Below are positions 35,869-44,724 of a DNA stretch of 64,000 bases, one piece after another. The stretch is from the NCBI RefSeq assembly GCF_001580995.1, contig NZ_LHZU01000145.1, positions 1 to 64,000 on the forward strand. Direction: 5' to 3'. Position numbers and translations under genes: made by a program. This DNA comes from Acetobacter senegalensis (GTDB lineage Bacteria > Pseudomonadota > Alphaproteobacteria > Acetobacterales > Acetobacteraceae). The notes under the pieces were generated by a model. That model worked only from the letters and a program-made list of their open reading frames with translations, had not been told where the DNA came from and made no database searches. Numbering within the stretch: the stretch's first letter is position 1; every line of letters starts with the position of its first letter.

Positions 35869-37101
35869 TTGGAATGCGGAGATACAACGCAGCCCTTGGA
35901 TATAACGCCACCTAGTGACGCGCCGCTTCCCTTTGATGCGACGCTTCTAGTCAAGGCACTCCAATACCAGTTTTTGGTGGCCGTCGAATATTGCTATGAC
36001 TTGGAAGAGAGTGAAAGCCTGTGGCTTGAAGTATTTGGCGACGTCACGGTGCCAGGGAAAATGCAAACCGAGGTCAAGAACTATTCTGACAGTCTCACAG
36101 ATGGCCATTCAAATTTCTGGAACACCCTTAAAAACTGGCTCCATGAGGAATTTGATCACACCTCCTTTAAAAACCTTGTGCTGTTGACGACGCAGGAGTT
36201 CGGGAACCGGAGCCAACTCAAAGGCTGGAACAAGCTCACTGCCTCTGAACGCCTCGCGATCATGGAGCAAATCTCCACAGCTTCTTCCTCCCGTGCGAAG
36301 AAGAAGAAAAATGCGGATCAATCCGAGATCAAAAGCGAAACCTCTAAACCCTCGAAATCCCAGTCACTCCAACAGTACGTGATGGCTCCTGAACGCCGTA
36401 CTGCGCTGATGGAAGTCTTGGAACGGATGCAGATCATAACGGGAGCGGACTCGCTGGAACAACGTATCCAGAAGTACAAGACGCGCCATCTCAAGACCAT
36501 TCGTGCTTCTAAATATCAGCAATTCATAGATGATCTTCTAGGCTTCATGTGCAGCACCAAACTCGTGAGTGAAGGCTGGCAAATCACCCACGAAGCCTTT
36601 TCTGCAAAATTAACAGAACTTACAAAACAGTATACGAAATCTCCAACAGTCTTCCCCCAAGTAGATACAGCGGCGCTCGAGAAGCATATCAATATTCAAG
36701 AAATTCGACCCATGCCGTTCGCTCAAAAAATTATTGAAATCGGTGGTGAACAACGGCTGAAACGAGCGGCACTGCACCGCCTAATTGCTCAGACTACGAT
36801 TTCCGATTTCTACAAAGATGGCGTTCTCTTTAAATCTTCTGTGGATCTATACCTACGTAATCATCTAATGCGGCATCTAGATGGACGAGAGCTCGCAATG
36901 CTCGATTGCACGGGTATTACATGTCGAACGGAACTGAAAACCCGATCTATGAAGTTCTATCTGGAATGCCACTCCCGGACAGTTGAGCCATTTTGCAGTC
37001 TGGAGCATACGATGACCGAATTTCGTAATGGCATCTATCACATGCTAGCAGGAGATAAGCCTAAGGACAAAGATGAAGAATTTTTCTGGAGGCTATGGTA
37101 A
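35869..37101 (+). CDS. ABC-3C system component with nuclease-like N-terminus and C-terminal domain
   Basis: 410 residues. The N-terminal 100 residues read ALQYQFLVAVEY..., then LWLEVFGDV and QTEVKNYSD. This is the E54..D58..E68-x-K70 pattern and layout of DUF4297/Cap4-like restriction-endonuclease-fold domains. A Lys/Ser-rich linker (about 145-165) leads to a C-terminal domain ending in a Trp-rich tail, as in the effector subunits of ABC-three-component systems. The start is TTG 35869, supported by AGGAGGGAG 8 bases upstream. The next gene follows with no gap. The domain assignment is by eye and needs a profile search. Confidence 0.6.
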   Translation: MECGDTTQPLDITPPSDAPLPFDATLLVKALQYQFLVAVEYCYDLEESESLWLEVFGDVTVPGKMQTEVKNYSDSLTDGHSNFWNTLKNWLHEEFDHTSFKNLVLLTTQEFGNRSQLKGWNKLTASERLAIMEQISTASSSRAKKKKNADQSEIKSETSKPSKSQSLQQYVMAPERRTALMEVLERMQIITGADSLEQRIQKYKTRHLKTIRASKYQQFIDDLLGFMCSTKLVSEGWQITHEAFSAKLTELTKQYTKSPTVFPQVDTAALEKHINIQEIRPMPFAQKIIEIGGEQRLKRAALHRLIAQTTISDFYKDGVLFKSSVDLYLRNHLMRHLDGRELAMLDCTGITCRTELKTRSMKFYLECHSRTVEPFCSLEHTMTEFRNGIYHMLAGDKPKDKDEEFFWRLW

Positions 37102-37563
37102 TTGACTACTCAAGCCTCTGACTATCTGTATACCCTTCACAGAACTCCCTTCGCATTGGCTCCGGTTGTCCACAGCTTTTACCGAAACTGGGAGCCGGTC
37201 GAGAAGGATATTCTACTAAGCTATTTAATTCTTCCCATTGTAACCTACACCCCAATGCAGAGTTTTTTGAAAAATGCTCGACGAAACAGTTCTGTCCGAA
37301 CGATGACCTCGAATTCTAAAAGACTGATCGGATTGGCCATGCGTGTCGAAGAGTTTAAACCCATAACAAATGCAGCCTTGCTAATCCTTGCCGCTGAAAA
37401 ACGTCTCGAAATTACACCTGAGCTATCAGTGCGATCAAGAAGGACACCTCATGCAATCAACTCAGACAAAGACCTGCTGAGATACAGCCAGAAATTAGCG
37501 ATGGTTTTTTCTAACGAAAATGTCGTTTCAATTTACAGGATGTTGGGACTCAAATCGCTATGA
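37102..37563 (+). CDS. ABC-3C system middle component
   Basis: 153 residues, no signal peptide or membrane segment. Sequence such as [35 protein letters not shown] resembles the small middle components that bridge effector and ATPase in ABC-3C systems. TTG 37102 directly follows the previous stop and has GGAGG 9 bases upstream. Its stop overlaps the ATPase start. Identification rests mainly on its place between the two larger partners. Confidence 0.65.
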   Translation: MTTQASDYLYTLHRTPFALAPVVHSFYRNWEPVEKDILLSYLILPIVTYTPMQSFLKNARRNSSVRTMTSNSKRLIGLAMRVEEFKPITNAALLILAAEKRLEITPELSVRSRRTPHAINSDKDLLRYSQKLAMVFSNENVVSIYRMLGLKSL

Positions 37564-39563
37564 AATGTTATGTAAGATACATAGGTATCGTTGATAACAA
37601 GCATAAAGTCCACGAGGTCGCCTTTGAGCCTGGCCTCAATATTGTTACTGGAAATTCATCCAAAGGAAAGAGTGCAATACTCGATATTTTCGATTACTGT
37701 CTGGGGAGTTCCGAAGACACGATCCCGGAGGGAGTTATCACTGAGCGTGCAAAGTTGTTTTTTACAGTACTACGCTTCCCAACAATGGCTCTGGTCATCG
37801 GTCGTCTTCCAGGTAGCAATGATTGTTTTCTACGAGAGATTTCAGGGCCTGAAACGGACAGCATAATTCAATTCATTAAGGAGTTCGAAACCTTTTTTTC
37901 TGCGCATTTTTTTCATCCCCGGGATGAATTCATCAAGAGTCTAGGACGATATTTTGCGGTTACGCTTAAAAATATAGATGTTGATCCAATGCGCAAACAG
38001 ATTACTGGTAAGTGGAGTCCAACGCCCTCTGTGCGGAGCTTTACGTCGTTCATGCTGCAACACCAAAATCTCGTAGCAAACCGGCACGCAATTTTCTACC
38101 GCTTTGAAGAAAAACGCAAACGTGATCAGGCTATAGATCATTTCAAGATTTTCATGGATATTGTTGGAGAGGATTATTTCGACCTCGCCAAGCTTCACAC
38201 AGAAGCCATGTATGAGCTGAAACGAGCTCAAGCGCAAATACCGAAGCAAGACAAGATCAAAGCAGATTACCTCATAGAGTTTTCAACTCTCCTGAACGAG
38301 TATGAGGCTCTGGCCGGCCTTCCGTTGACCGGACTCACACCTGAAGATATTTGGCAGAAGCCTAAGTCTGTATTGAGTAGCCTTACTGGCATATCGGTCA
38401 AGGTTGATGGGCTTTCCAGCGCATTTGAAACCAAGCGTGCCGAGTTGCAGGGCAGAAAAGCCTTACTGATGTCCAGCATCCAGAAGGCACTAAACTCACG
38501 CTATCTTCTTACAGTGTCTGCCGGTCAAGCATCCGGATTTGCTGAGTCGTTGATATCGCTTCCCATCCCTAAAACCACTGACCTAGAGGATGGGGTTTGT
38601 CCCGTTTGTGCGTCTCAATCGGACGTAGCCGAGGATGAAGCCAATAAGTTGTCCGCAGCGATCCACTGGCTGAACGATGAGCTCAAAGTGTCAACCTACG
38701 CACGAGAAGGTTTTGGTGAAGAACGTAGGGCGATCGACAACGAGCTTAAAGATCTGCGCAAGAAGCTCGCAATTGTAGAGAAAGCACTAAAACCTCTTGA
38801 TGATGAAGCCGATCGGCTTGATAAATCGAGGTCTGTCGATGCAGCAGCGCAGAAGGCCAAGATCAAGCTGGAGCTCGCCATTGAGCGCTGCATCGAAAAC
38901 CCTCCATGCGAGGCCACGGGAATGGTGGAATATTGGCAAAAGAGAGTGAAAGATCTCGCCGAGAAAATGTCAAAATACGACGTCGATTATAAGTTGTCGG
39001 CGTTGCAAAATGGCATCAATAGTAAAATGAAGGCCATTGGAGAAAATTTTGACTTCGAAGATACCTACAAAAATGGCTCGTTAAAATTTAATGTCGGGAC
39101 GTTTGACCTATGGCATGAGAGATCAGCTACTGGTGGCAACACCAAAAAGGTTTTCCTGCGCTCAATGGGTAGTGGTGCAAACTGGCTTTACTCTCATCTA
39201 ACTTTGTTCCTTGCTCTACAGTATCAGTTTGCAAAAAATGAGACCTGTAAGATACCCCCTATTCTTTTCCTAGATCAGCCGACACAGGTTTATTTTCCGT
39301 CGACAGATGATGCTGACACATTCAAAGCAGATGATCTGCGCGGAGATAGGAAGACCGATAAGACTGTTGATGAAGATGTAGACGCAGTGTCGAAGATGTT
39401 CACCACCTTGGCCAGATTCTGCGATGATACGTTTAAAGAGACGGGTGTTATGCCGCAAATTATCGTTTGCGATCACGCTGATAAATTACCACTCCAAGAA
39501 GGCTATATCTTTGAGAACTTTGTTCGTGCCCGCTGGAGAAAGCATGGACTAATCGCCGACTGA
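37560..39563 (+). CDS. DUF3732-type SMC/Rad50-like ABC ATPase of the ABC-3C system
   Basis: 667 residues. Walker A is G31-NSSKG-K37-S, followed by [22 protein letters not shown], the DUF3732 hallmark. A long coiled-coil region (about 210-490) is interrupted by a Rad50-hook-like C347-PVC350. The second half has a signature-like [10 protein letters not shown] (about 534-543) and Walker B ILFLDQP (D572, with Gln instead of Glu next). These ATPases are predicted to sense or bind DNA or other polymers and trigger the partner effector. ATGA overlap couples it to the middle component. Confidence 0.85.
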   Translation: MKCYVRYIGIVDNKHKVHEVAFEPGLNIVTGNSSKGKSAILDIFDYCLGSSEDTIPEGVITERAKLFFTVLRFPTMALVIGRLPGSNDCFLREISGPETDSIIQFIKEFETFFSAHFFHPRDEFIKSLGRYFAVTLKNIDVDPMRKQITGKWSPTPSVRSFTSFMLQHQNLVANRHAIFYRFEEKRKRDQAIDHFKIFMDIVGEDYFDLAKLHTEAMYELKRAQAQIPKQDKIKADYLIEFSTLLNEYEALAGLPLTGLTPEDIWQKPKSVLSSLTGISVKVDGLSSAFETKRAELQGRKALLMSSIQKALNSRYLLTVSAGQASGFAESLISLPIPKTTDLEDGVCPVCASQSDVAEDEANKLSAAIHWLNDELKVSTYAREGFGEERRAIDNELKDLRKKLAIVEKALKPLDDEADRLDKSRSVDAAAQKAKIKLELAIERCIENPPCEATGMVEYWQKRVKDLAEKMSKYDVDYKLSALQNGINSKMKAIGENFDFEDTYKNGSLKFNVGTFDLWHERSATGGNTKKVFLRSMGSGANWLYSHLTLFLALQYQFAKNETCKIPPILFLDQPTQVYFPSTDDADTFKADDLRGDRKTDKTVDEDVDAVSKMFTTLARFCDDTFKETGVMPQIIVCDHADKLPLQEGYIFENFVRARWRKHGLIAD

Positions 39564-39922
39564 TGGAAGGTTGCCAAAAAAGCAGCGTTGCTCCCCATTT
39601 TTCGAGAAGGGTGATAAGCTATAAATCTGTAACTTCATTCCCGAATGCACCTTCAGTTTTGACTTGGAGCTTGTAGGGCAATGTGTGTCACCTATTGGCC
39701 AATGGGAACGAAATCAACCCAACCTAGACCGGGATTGGGGGCTCGAATGCAGGAAGCGGCTAGACGTCCATGACCTTCCTTGCAGATGTCTCACTGCATT
39801 AAGTGGTGCGCGCTCACCAACTTTGCGAAGCTAAACGGGGCGCAAAGTCGTCGCGAAGGCGGTTCGCGTGAATGTCCTGTTTTCTGATCATACGCCCGAT
39901 AGCCGCCCCCCCCCCTAAGTCG
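39564..39922. other. Intergenic region with poly-C tract
   Basis: About 360 bases between the convergent ATPase and integrase genes. The only visible feature is a run of ten Cs (39906-39915) just past the integrase stop. I see no gene or clear terminator. Confidence 0.45.
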
Positions 39923-41545
39923 TCATAGATTTTGTCTTAAATAGAGCGTCGGATACCTAACAGATTCCGTGGTTTGCTTGAGGTTGTCGGTCGTAATACC
40001 TGAAAGATAGGTCGTGGCCCCCTGACTCTTGTGGCTAGATTCATGACCCAATAGGGCATCAATCCAGAGTTCTCTGAGGTCTCCTGCCTGATTACGAAGA
40101 CGGGTGGATACCGTGTGCCGAAAACTGTGGAAGGTAATGGCGGCAGGAAGCCCTATAGTCGTTTTGAACTTCGAGAAATTCCGGCCAAAGTCTGTGCCAC
40201 GCGGGCCGGTTTTGGGTGTTTTCAGTTCCGAGAACAGGAATTTCTTGCCGTCTTTCCTGAAGTCCAGAATGCCCCATTCCAGCAAAGTACTATGGATCGG
40301 CACATTACGGGTGCCTGCCTCTGTTTTCGGTGTCCATTTATCGTCCTTGTGAGGGCGAACAAGGAAACAAGGGATACCATCGACCTCCTGAATATCCTCA
40401 TTCCGCAGGTTACAGATTTCTCCCAGCCTCATACCGCTATACGCGGCGACCAGTGTAATCCCTGCAAAGGTGGCCTGTGAGATTGTGCTGCATGTCCATG
40501 CTGAAGACGAAAGAAGGGCGAGTTCATCGTCTGTCCATGCCCTGCGGGGGTTCCGCTTGGTCAGGTCAAAGTCCCAGTTGCTCCACGGGTTCTTTTCGGC
40601 AATCTCGCGGCGGATAAGCTGGTTCCACAAGGCCGAAAGACGCATGAAGTGGTTCTTCACGCTCTTGCCGCTCAATGTCGGGAGGTCAAATTCCTGCGCC
40701 CGCTCGACCTCAGCGTTTAAATCCAACTCCTGCTTGCCTTTGGCGTAGTAGGAGGGGAGAGAGAAAAGCAGGTCTCGAAATTCCCCGGCAATCCGACCAG
40801 TAATCTCTTGAACAGGTTTATCGCCAAAAGCCTGAACAAAGAGTGCTACCGTGCGGGCGGTTTCTTTCTTGGTGGCGTCACTCTTCTGCCTATCTGCCAA
40901 CAGGGCAAGGTCAAGAGCTTTCGTCAGGCGAGGAGAGGTCGGGGCAGTGGGAGTAGGGGAAGGCGATGCTAACTGGTGAGACGGCGGCACCGCGCCGGGA
41001 GCCTGAGACAAGGCTGGGCCAGTCTGAAACAGTTTGACCAGTGTGTCATGCAATCGTTCGATTTCTTCGGTCTTACTGGCAAGACTGGCTTTGTCCTGCG
41101 TTTTGCCGGTGATCATGTCCTGACGCAGCGTGATGATATGCTGATTGAGCCGTTCCAAAGCGTCTGTGGAGTAAGTCAGGAAGGCTCTGGTTTTGAGCAG
41201 GTCTTCATAACGGGTCATGCTGGCTGTGTAACGCTCAATCTTGAGCTGTTCTGCGGCATTCCGTTCGGTGGTCTCGATGACCTCTTCCTGTCTTTTGATG
41301 ATGTCTTCATACAGCGTCAGAAGGTCGTCCTTGGTGATGGGCTTGTTCTGGGCTGGGTCAGTCATGGTGCGGGCCGTCCTAAAAAGCGCGCTGGTCCGGG
41401 CATGGAGGGCCATGGCCGAGAGGCGGGCTTCTGATTTGTTCCCCGTTTTGAGGGAAATCCAGAATTCAGTTTTGCCGAAGAGGGGGCGCAAGGCAACGGG
41501 GACGACACGGCGGAAATGGTAGTGGGTGCCTACGAGAGCCAGCAT
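39923..41545 (-). CDS. Tyrosine recombinase / integrase of island B
   Basis: 540 residues, homologous to the integrase at 31451-32824 (shared YHFRR.VP.ALR, GKSVKNH.MRLSALWNQL, AAYSGMRLGEIC.LR, ITFHSFRHTVST.LRN, LLGHE..HKSQG.TTYL). Catalytic Arg, HxxR, GHE and Tyr are present. It has about 75 extra residues after the N-terminal domain, rich in Glu/Lys/Gln and probably coiled-coil (about 75-165). It ends 95 bases from the tRNA-Leu 3' end and reads away from it, the standard arrangement. Confidence 0.9.
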   Translation of the reverse strand: MLALVGTHYHFRRVVPVALRPLFGKTEFWISLKTGNKSEARLSAMALHARTSALFRTARTMTDPAQNKPITKDDLLTLYEDIIKRQEEVIETTERNAAEQLKIERYTASMTRYEDLLKTRAFLTYSTDALERLNQHIITLRQDMITGKTQDKASLASKTEEIERLHDTLVKLFQTGPALSQAPGAVPPSHQLASPSPTPTAPTSPRLTKALDLALLADRQKSDATKKETARTVALFVQAFGDKPVQEITGRIAGEFRDLLFSLPSYYAKGKQELDLNAEVERAQEFDLPTLSGKSVKNHFMRLSALWNQLIRREIAEKNPWSNWDFDLTKRNPRRAWTDDELALLSSSAWTCSTISQATFAGITLVAAYSGMRLGEICNLRNEDIQEVDGIPCFLVRPHKDDKWTPKTEAGTRNVPIHSTLLEWGILDFRKDGKKFLFSELKTPKTGPRGTDFGRNFSKFKTTIGLPAAITFHSFRHTVSTRLRNQAGDLRELWIDALLGHESSHKSQGATTYLSGITTDNLKQTTESVRYPTLYLRQNL

Positions 41546-41639
41546 TGAGAACTTCTCCAGTTTGGAGAAGGACTATGGAGAAGCGGGTTTACACTTCACC
41601 ACTTTCAGTGTTTCCCAATAAAATCAATACCTTAAGGTA

Positions 41640-41722
41640 TGCGAACTGCGGGACTCGAACCCGCACGCCCTTGCGGGCTGGAGATTTTAAGTCTCCTGCG
41701 TCTACCATTCCGCCAAGTTCGC
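41640..41722 (-). tRNA. tRNA-Leu (UAA anticodon)
   Basis: The minus strand folds as tRNA-Leu. Acceptor stem GCGAACT pairs with AGTTCGC, the D-loop region holds GGTAGACGC, and the anticodon loop CTTAAAA has anticodon TAA. A long variable arm (CCCGCAAGGGCG) and T-arm GCGGGTTCGAGTCCCGC follow. CCA is not encoded (the flank reads TACC). Its 3' end is the target of both islands. Confidence 0.95.
41641..41663 (-). repeat. Right attachment site within tRNA-Leu
   Basis: The 3' 23 bases of the intact tRNA gene, identical to the cores at 29330-29352 and 32918-32940. Confidence 0.9.
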
Positions 41723-41824
41723 TTAGAGGGCTGGGGCCGTTAGAAGTGTGTCGTGCCTGCCCGCCATGAGGCGTTGTTGAGTTGGGTTTTTAGCATGATG
41801 CGGCGCGGCGGCAAGGGGTGGTTT

Positions 41825-42541
41825 TCAGCGGGCGCTCAACAACTGGTTGCCGTGTTGTTTCAGCCACGCTTCGGCCTGCCGTCGGTGGGGGGTTAAGGCG
41901 TCTACCAAAGCCCAGAAGGCAGGACTATGGTTCATGTGCTTCAGGTGCGCGAGTTCATGGGCAATGAGATAATGCTGAATGGGATAAGCGGCCATAATCA
42001 GCCGCCAGGAAAGCATGATACGCCCTGAACTGCTGCAACTGCCCCAGCGACTGGATGTGTCTCTTATATCCAGTCGGGAAGGGAAAAGTTCAGCACTTCG
42101 CGCCAAAGCGCGTAGCTCCTGCCCCAAAATGGTTTGAGCGTGCTTTTTCAAAAAGTCGGCAACGCGGCGGCTAATGAAGTCTTCCTCACCAGTGACGACG
42201 AGCCTTGTGCCCTCCAGCCAGGCGCCCCCGCGTGCGTTGGGCTGGTGAACAATGGTGTGAGGCACGCCGCAAATGGGAATAATACTGTTGGGGGCAAAAA
42301 GGGGCGCGCGGGTAAGAAGCGTGAGCCGTGAGGTGATCCAGTGGGACTGGTTCCGTAAAAACAGGAGAGCCCTCTGCCTGGGAAAAGCAGGTGGATAGCT
42401 GACAATCACTGCCTGCTGTTTGGGATCAATGCGGACAGAAAGGCGGCGAGCTCGCACGGAGGGCCGCCAGATTATGGGGACAGCCGCATCTCCCAGTAGA
42501 ACAGTTTCTGTGTGGGGAGAGGTTGTGCGGGGGGCCGTCAT
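41825..42541 (-). CDS. YgjP-like (DUF45/M48-type) zinc metallopeptidase
   Basis: 238 residues. The zinc site HELAHLKHMNHSPAFW lies near residues 192-207 and RLSVRIDPKQQAVIVSYP near the N-terminus, matching the YgjP/DUF45 family. Members are putative metallopeptidases whose substrate is unknown. No signal peptide is evident. It is 42 bases downstream of the YcgN-like gene on the same strand, so they may be cotranscribed. Confidence 0.82.
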   Translation of the reverse strand: MTAPRTTSPHTETVLLGDAAVPIIWRPSVRARRLSVRIDPKQQAVIVSYPPAFPRQRALLFLRNQSHWITSRLTLLTRAPLFAPNSIIPICGVPHTIVHQPNARGGAWLEGTRLVVTGEEDFISRRVADFLKKHAQTILGQELRALARSAELFPSRLDIRDTSSRWGSCSSSGRIMLSWRLIMAAYPIQHYLIAHELAHLKHMNHSPAFWALVDALTPHRRQAEAWLKQHGNQLLSAR

Positions 42542-42583
42542 GTCAGAAGCAGGCCCCGTAAGTGAGATCGTGAGGGAAAGAAG

Positions 42584-43105
42584 CTAGCCTTTACGGGTGT
42601 GCACATGGCGTACGGCAGGCCGCTGCTGCGGGTGTCCCGTAACAGGCTCGGCCGGTTCGCCCGGCCATGTAACCAGATAATCTTCCAGATCTCCGGCTTT
42701 GCGTTCACTGATGCACCGCCCCGCTGCTGATGCGCCAGATTCTAGCACAGTTTCCGCCGTGCCGGTGAGTAGCGGATGCCACAAAGGGAGCGAGCGCCCT
42801 TCAGACAGGCGACGGTACGCGCAATCAGGGGGGAGCCAATCCAGCCCAGCCACCATCTCTGGGGTCAGGGTGATGCAGTCCTGTACTTTGCGGTGCCGTT
42901 GGACGTAGTCCGTGCATCGGCAGGTTGAAACATCCAGCAGGCGGCAGGCAACGGACGTATAATGAATTTCGTCCGTCTCTTCATCGCGCAGTTTGTGCAG
43001 GCAGCACCGTCCACATCCATCGCACAGAGATTCCCACTGTGCTGTGGTCATGTCTTGTAAAGGAGTAGTTTCCCAAAATGGCGCGGGGGCGGAAGACTGT
43101 GTCAT
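42584..43105 (-). CDS. YcgN-family (UPF0260) cysteine-cluster protein
   Basis: 173 residues. A Cys cluster near the N-terminus (WESLCDGCGRCCLHKLRDEETDEIHYTSVACRLLD, and CRCTDY) and WLPPDCAYR match the UPF0260/YcgN family, predicted to bind zinc or an iron-sulfur cluster. The cellular role is unknown. It is followed closely by the metallopeptidase gene. Confidence 0.82.
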   Translation of the reverse strand: MTQSSAPAPFWETTPLQDMTTAQWESLCDGCGRCCLHKLRDEETDEIHYTSVACRLLDVSTCRCTDYVQRHRKVQDCITLTPEMVAGLDWLPPDCAYRRLSEGRSLPLWHPLLTGTAETVLESGASAAGRCISERKAGDLEDYLVTWPGEPAEPVTGHPQQRPAVRHVHTRKG

Positions 43106-43109
43106 GACG

Positions 43110-43607
43110 TTAGAATAAACCGCCTTGTGTGCTCAGGGAAGAAGAAGCCTGTAACAGGCAGACTGAGCCCGCTATCCCCAAGATCACGGCAAGAAGCAGA
43201 CTAAGCATTAGAGGGCGCCGGATAAGAGGCAGCCAGAGGTAGCGAAGGCGCATCTGGCTGCTTGCCCCCAGCTCCTGCGCGGTCAGGGTCCATGTGGACG
43301 GAATGTTTCGCAGGCGGCTGAGAAGCACGAGAGAAAGAAGGGGGCTGATAAGGGCACCTTGCAGGATGGAGAGAGAGAAGGTCGATCCGGTAAGCAGAAA
43401 GGGCAGCATTAGTGCGGAGGCTGTGGCAGGGAGCACAATCAGCAGCAAGAGCACAAATATGCGTTGTCCTTGCTTTATCATCAGCGCCACGCAGGAGATG
43501 AGGGCCGCCAGACACAGGCCAACCAGTGCCACCCAAAGCGTATGGACAAACAGGGAGGGGAATGACGACAAACGGAGAAACTTTATGGTTAGGGTTCTTC
43601 TGCCCAA
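43110..43607 (-). CDS. Truncated ABC transporter permease (Pot-like)
   Basis: 165 residues with about four hydrophobic helices. An EAA-loop-like segment, TAQELGASSQMRLRYLWLPLI (about 109-129), is the signature by which binding-protein-dependent permeases contact their ATPase. Usual permeases of this kind have 260-550 residues, and only one such gene is present, so the system looks half-sized. It overlaps the binding-protein gene by 19 bases. Confidence 0.6.
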   Translation of the reverse strand: MGRRTLTIKFLRLSSFPSLFVHTLWVALVGLCLAALISCVALMIKQGQRIFVLLLLIVLPATASALMLPFLLTGSTFSLSILQGALISPLLSLVLLSRLRNIPSTWTLTAQELGASSQMRLRYLWLPLIRRPLMLSLLLAVILGIAGSVCLLQASSSLSTQGGLF

Positions 43608-44578
43608 TGTTCAAAACGGGCGGAGATGCTGGCCAGATGGGTGCTCCAGAACGTGTCGTCAACCGGGATGGCCGTGGGGAGGTGCTGTAACTCGGGCAAG
43701 CCGGAGGAGATTTCTTTAAGGGACGGGAGCGATGGCCACGCATTGGCGAAAGCCTGCTTCTGGGTCGGGTGCTCCAGCCAGGACGCGAAAGCCAGAGCTG
43801 TGTTGTCCTGCCCGGAGCTTTTGGGAACACCCCATGCGTAATTGACCTGGAGCCGCTGTGACCAGAACACCCCAAAGCGCAGGCGTTCACTGGGAGATTC
43901 GCTGAGAATCTCGCCCGTGGGTACGCAGCCCATCAGTGCACCGCCGCTTTTCAGGATATGGGCGGCTTCCGCTGGGGTAGACCACCACACAATATAAGGC
44001 CGGATCTGTTCCAGTTTGTGGAAGGCGCGGTCCAGTCCCTCATCACTATTGAGGACCCGGTAAAGGGCCTCTGGTGGAACACCGTCGGCCAGCAGGGCAA
44101 TTTCCAACGTAGTACGCGGGTCCCGGCGCAGGCTGCGGCGCCCGGGGTGTCTGGCAACATCCCAGAAATCGGCCCACGTGGGAGCAGTGTCAAAGCGAGA
44201 GCGATCCCACGCCATGGCGAAATCAATGGCGGCGGAGGGTTGCCCGCAACTGCTATTGGAATTGTCGGCAGGGTCGCGCGCCAATAGGCCAAGGGAGCAA
44301 CTGATTTGCAGACTGCTGTCTTCCATCATCACCGCTGCCCAGCGGTGAGGGGAAACGGTTTCCTGTTTGCGTAAAGCGTCGATTTCTCCATCCCACGGGG
44401 TGCTGGTTATGGAGCGTTTGAGAAGCTGGGCATAAGGTTTGAACAGAATTTTCTGCTGGGTGGTCGCAATCATCCCCCCAAATGTCAGAACCCGCAGAGG
44501 CGCTGCCGCCGGACGGATGCTGCGACGAGTGGTATGCGTACTGGCCTGTGCGCCGCCGTGTAATAACAGCATCCCCAT
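43589..44578 (-). CDS. Extracellular solute-binding protein (PotD/iron-spermidine type), odd 5' end
   Basis: About 329 residues. PLRVLTFGGMIATTQQKILFKPY at the mature N-terminus and TWADFWDVARHPGRRSL, WSTPAEAAHILKSGGALMGCVPTGE are typical of polyamine-type binding proteins. From ATG 44578 the leader is very short and uncharged. Upstream in the same frame lies a better signal n-region (ARLLRRSIGAFA), open to about 44698, but without ATG, GTG or TTG. A CTG or other start, or a lost start codon, is implied. Part of the odd transporter set 43110-45849. Confidence 0.65.
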   Translation of the reverse strand: MGMLLLHGGAQASTHTTRRSIRPAAAPLRVLTFGGMIATTQQKILFKPYAQLLKRSITSTPWDGEIDALRKQETVSPHRWAAVMMEDSSLQISCSLGLLARDPADNSNSSCGQPSAAIDFAMAWDRSRFDTAPTWADFWDVARHPGRRSLRRDPRTTLEIALLADGVPPEALYRVLNSDEGLDRAFHKLEQIRPYIVWWSTPAEAAHILKSGGALMGCVPTGEILSESPSERLRFGVFWSQRLQVNYAWGVPKSSGQDNTALAFASWLEHPTQKQAFANAWPSLPSLKEISSGLPELQHLPTAIPVDDTFWSTHLASISARFEHWAEEP

Positions 44579-44724
44579 GGCAAACGCCCCTATGCTGCGC
44601 CGCAGAAGGCGGGCAGGGGCTACTGGGGAAGGATGGTCCAGAACAGAAGATGGACGATGTCTGGGGCGGCGGAAAGAAAAAAACAGGGCAACCTCACACA
44701 GTTACGGCTTGGCTCTAAGTTACT

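Larger units (their letters stand above)
32918..41663. mobile_element. Genomic island B (mobilisable, tRNA-Leu integrated, 8.7 kb)
   Basis: Runs from the middle att to the tRNA-Leu gene. Content from right to left: integrase (39923-41545), three-gene ABC-3C-type system (35869-39563), structured oriT-like region (35304-35385), mobC and a relaxase. No type IV secretion genes are present, so this is an integrative mobilisable element with a defence-type cargo. Confidence 0.85.

Noticed and set aside
39906-39915. Run of ten Cs as a phase-variable tract
   Set aside because: It lies outside coding sequence, downstream of the integrase stop, with no obvious promoter to modulate; could also be a sequencing artefact.
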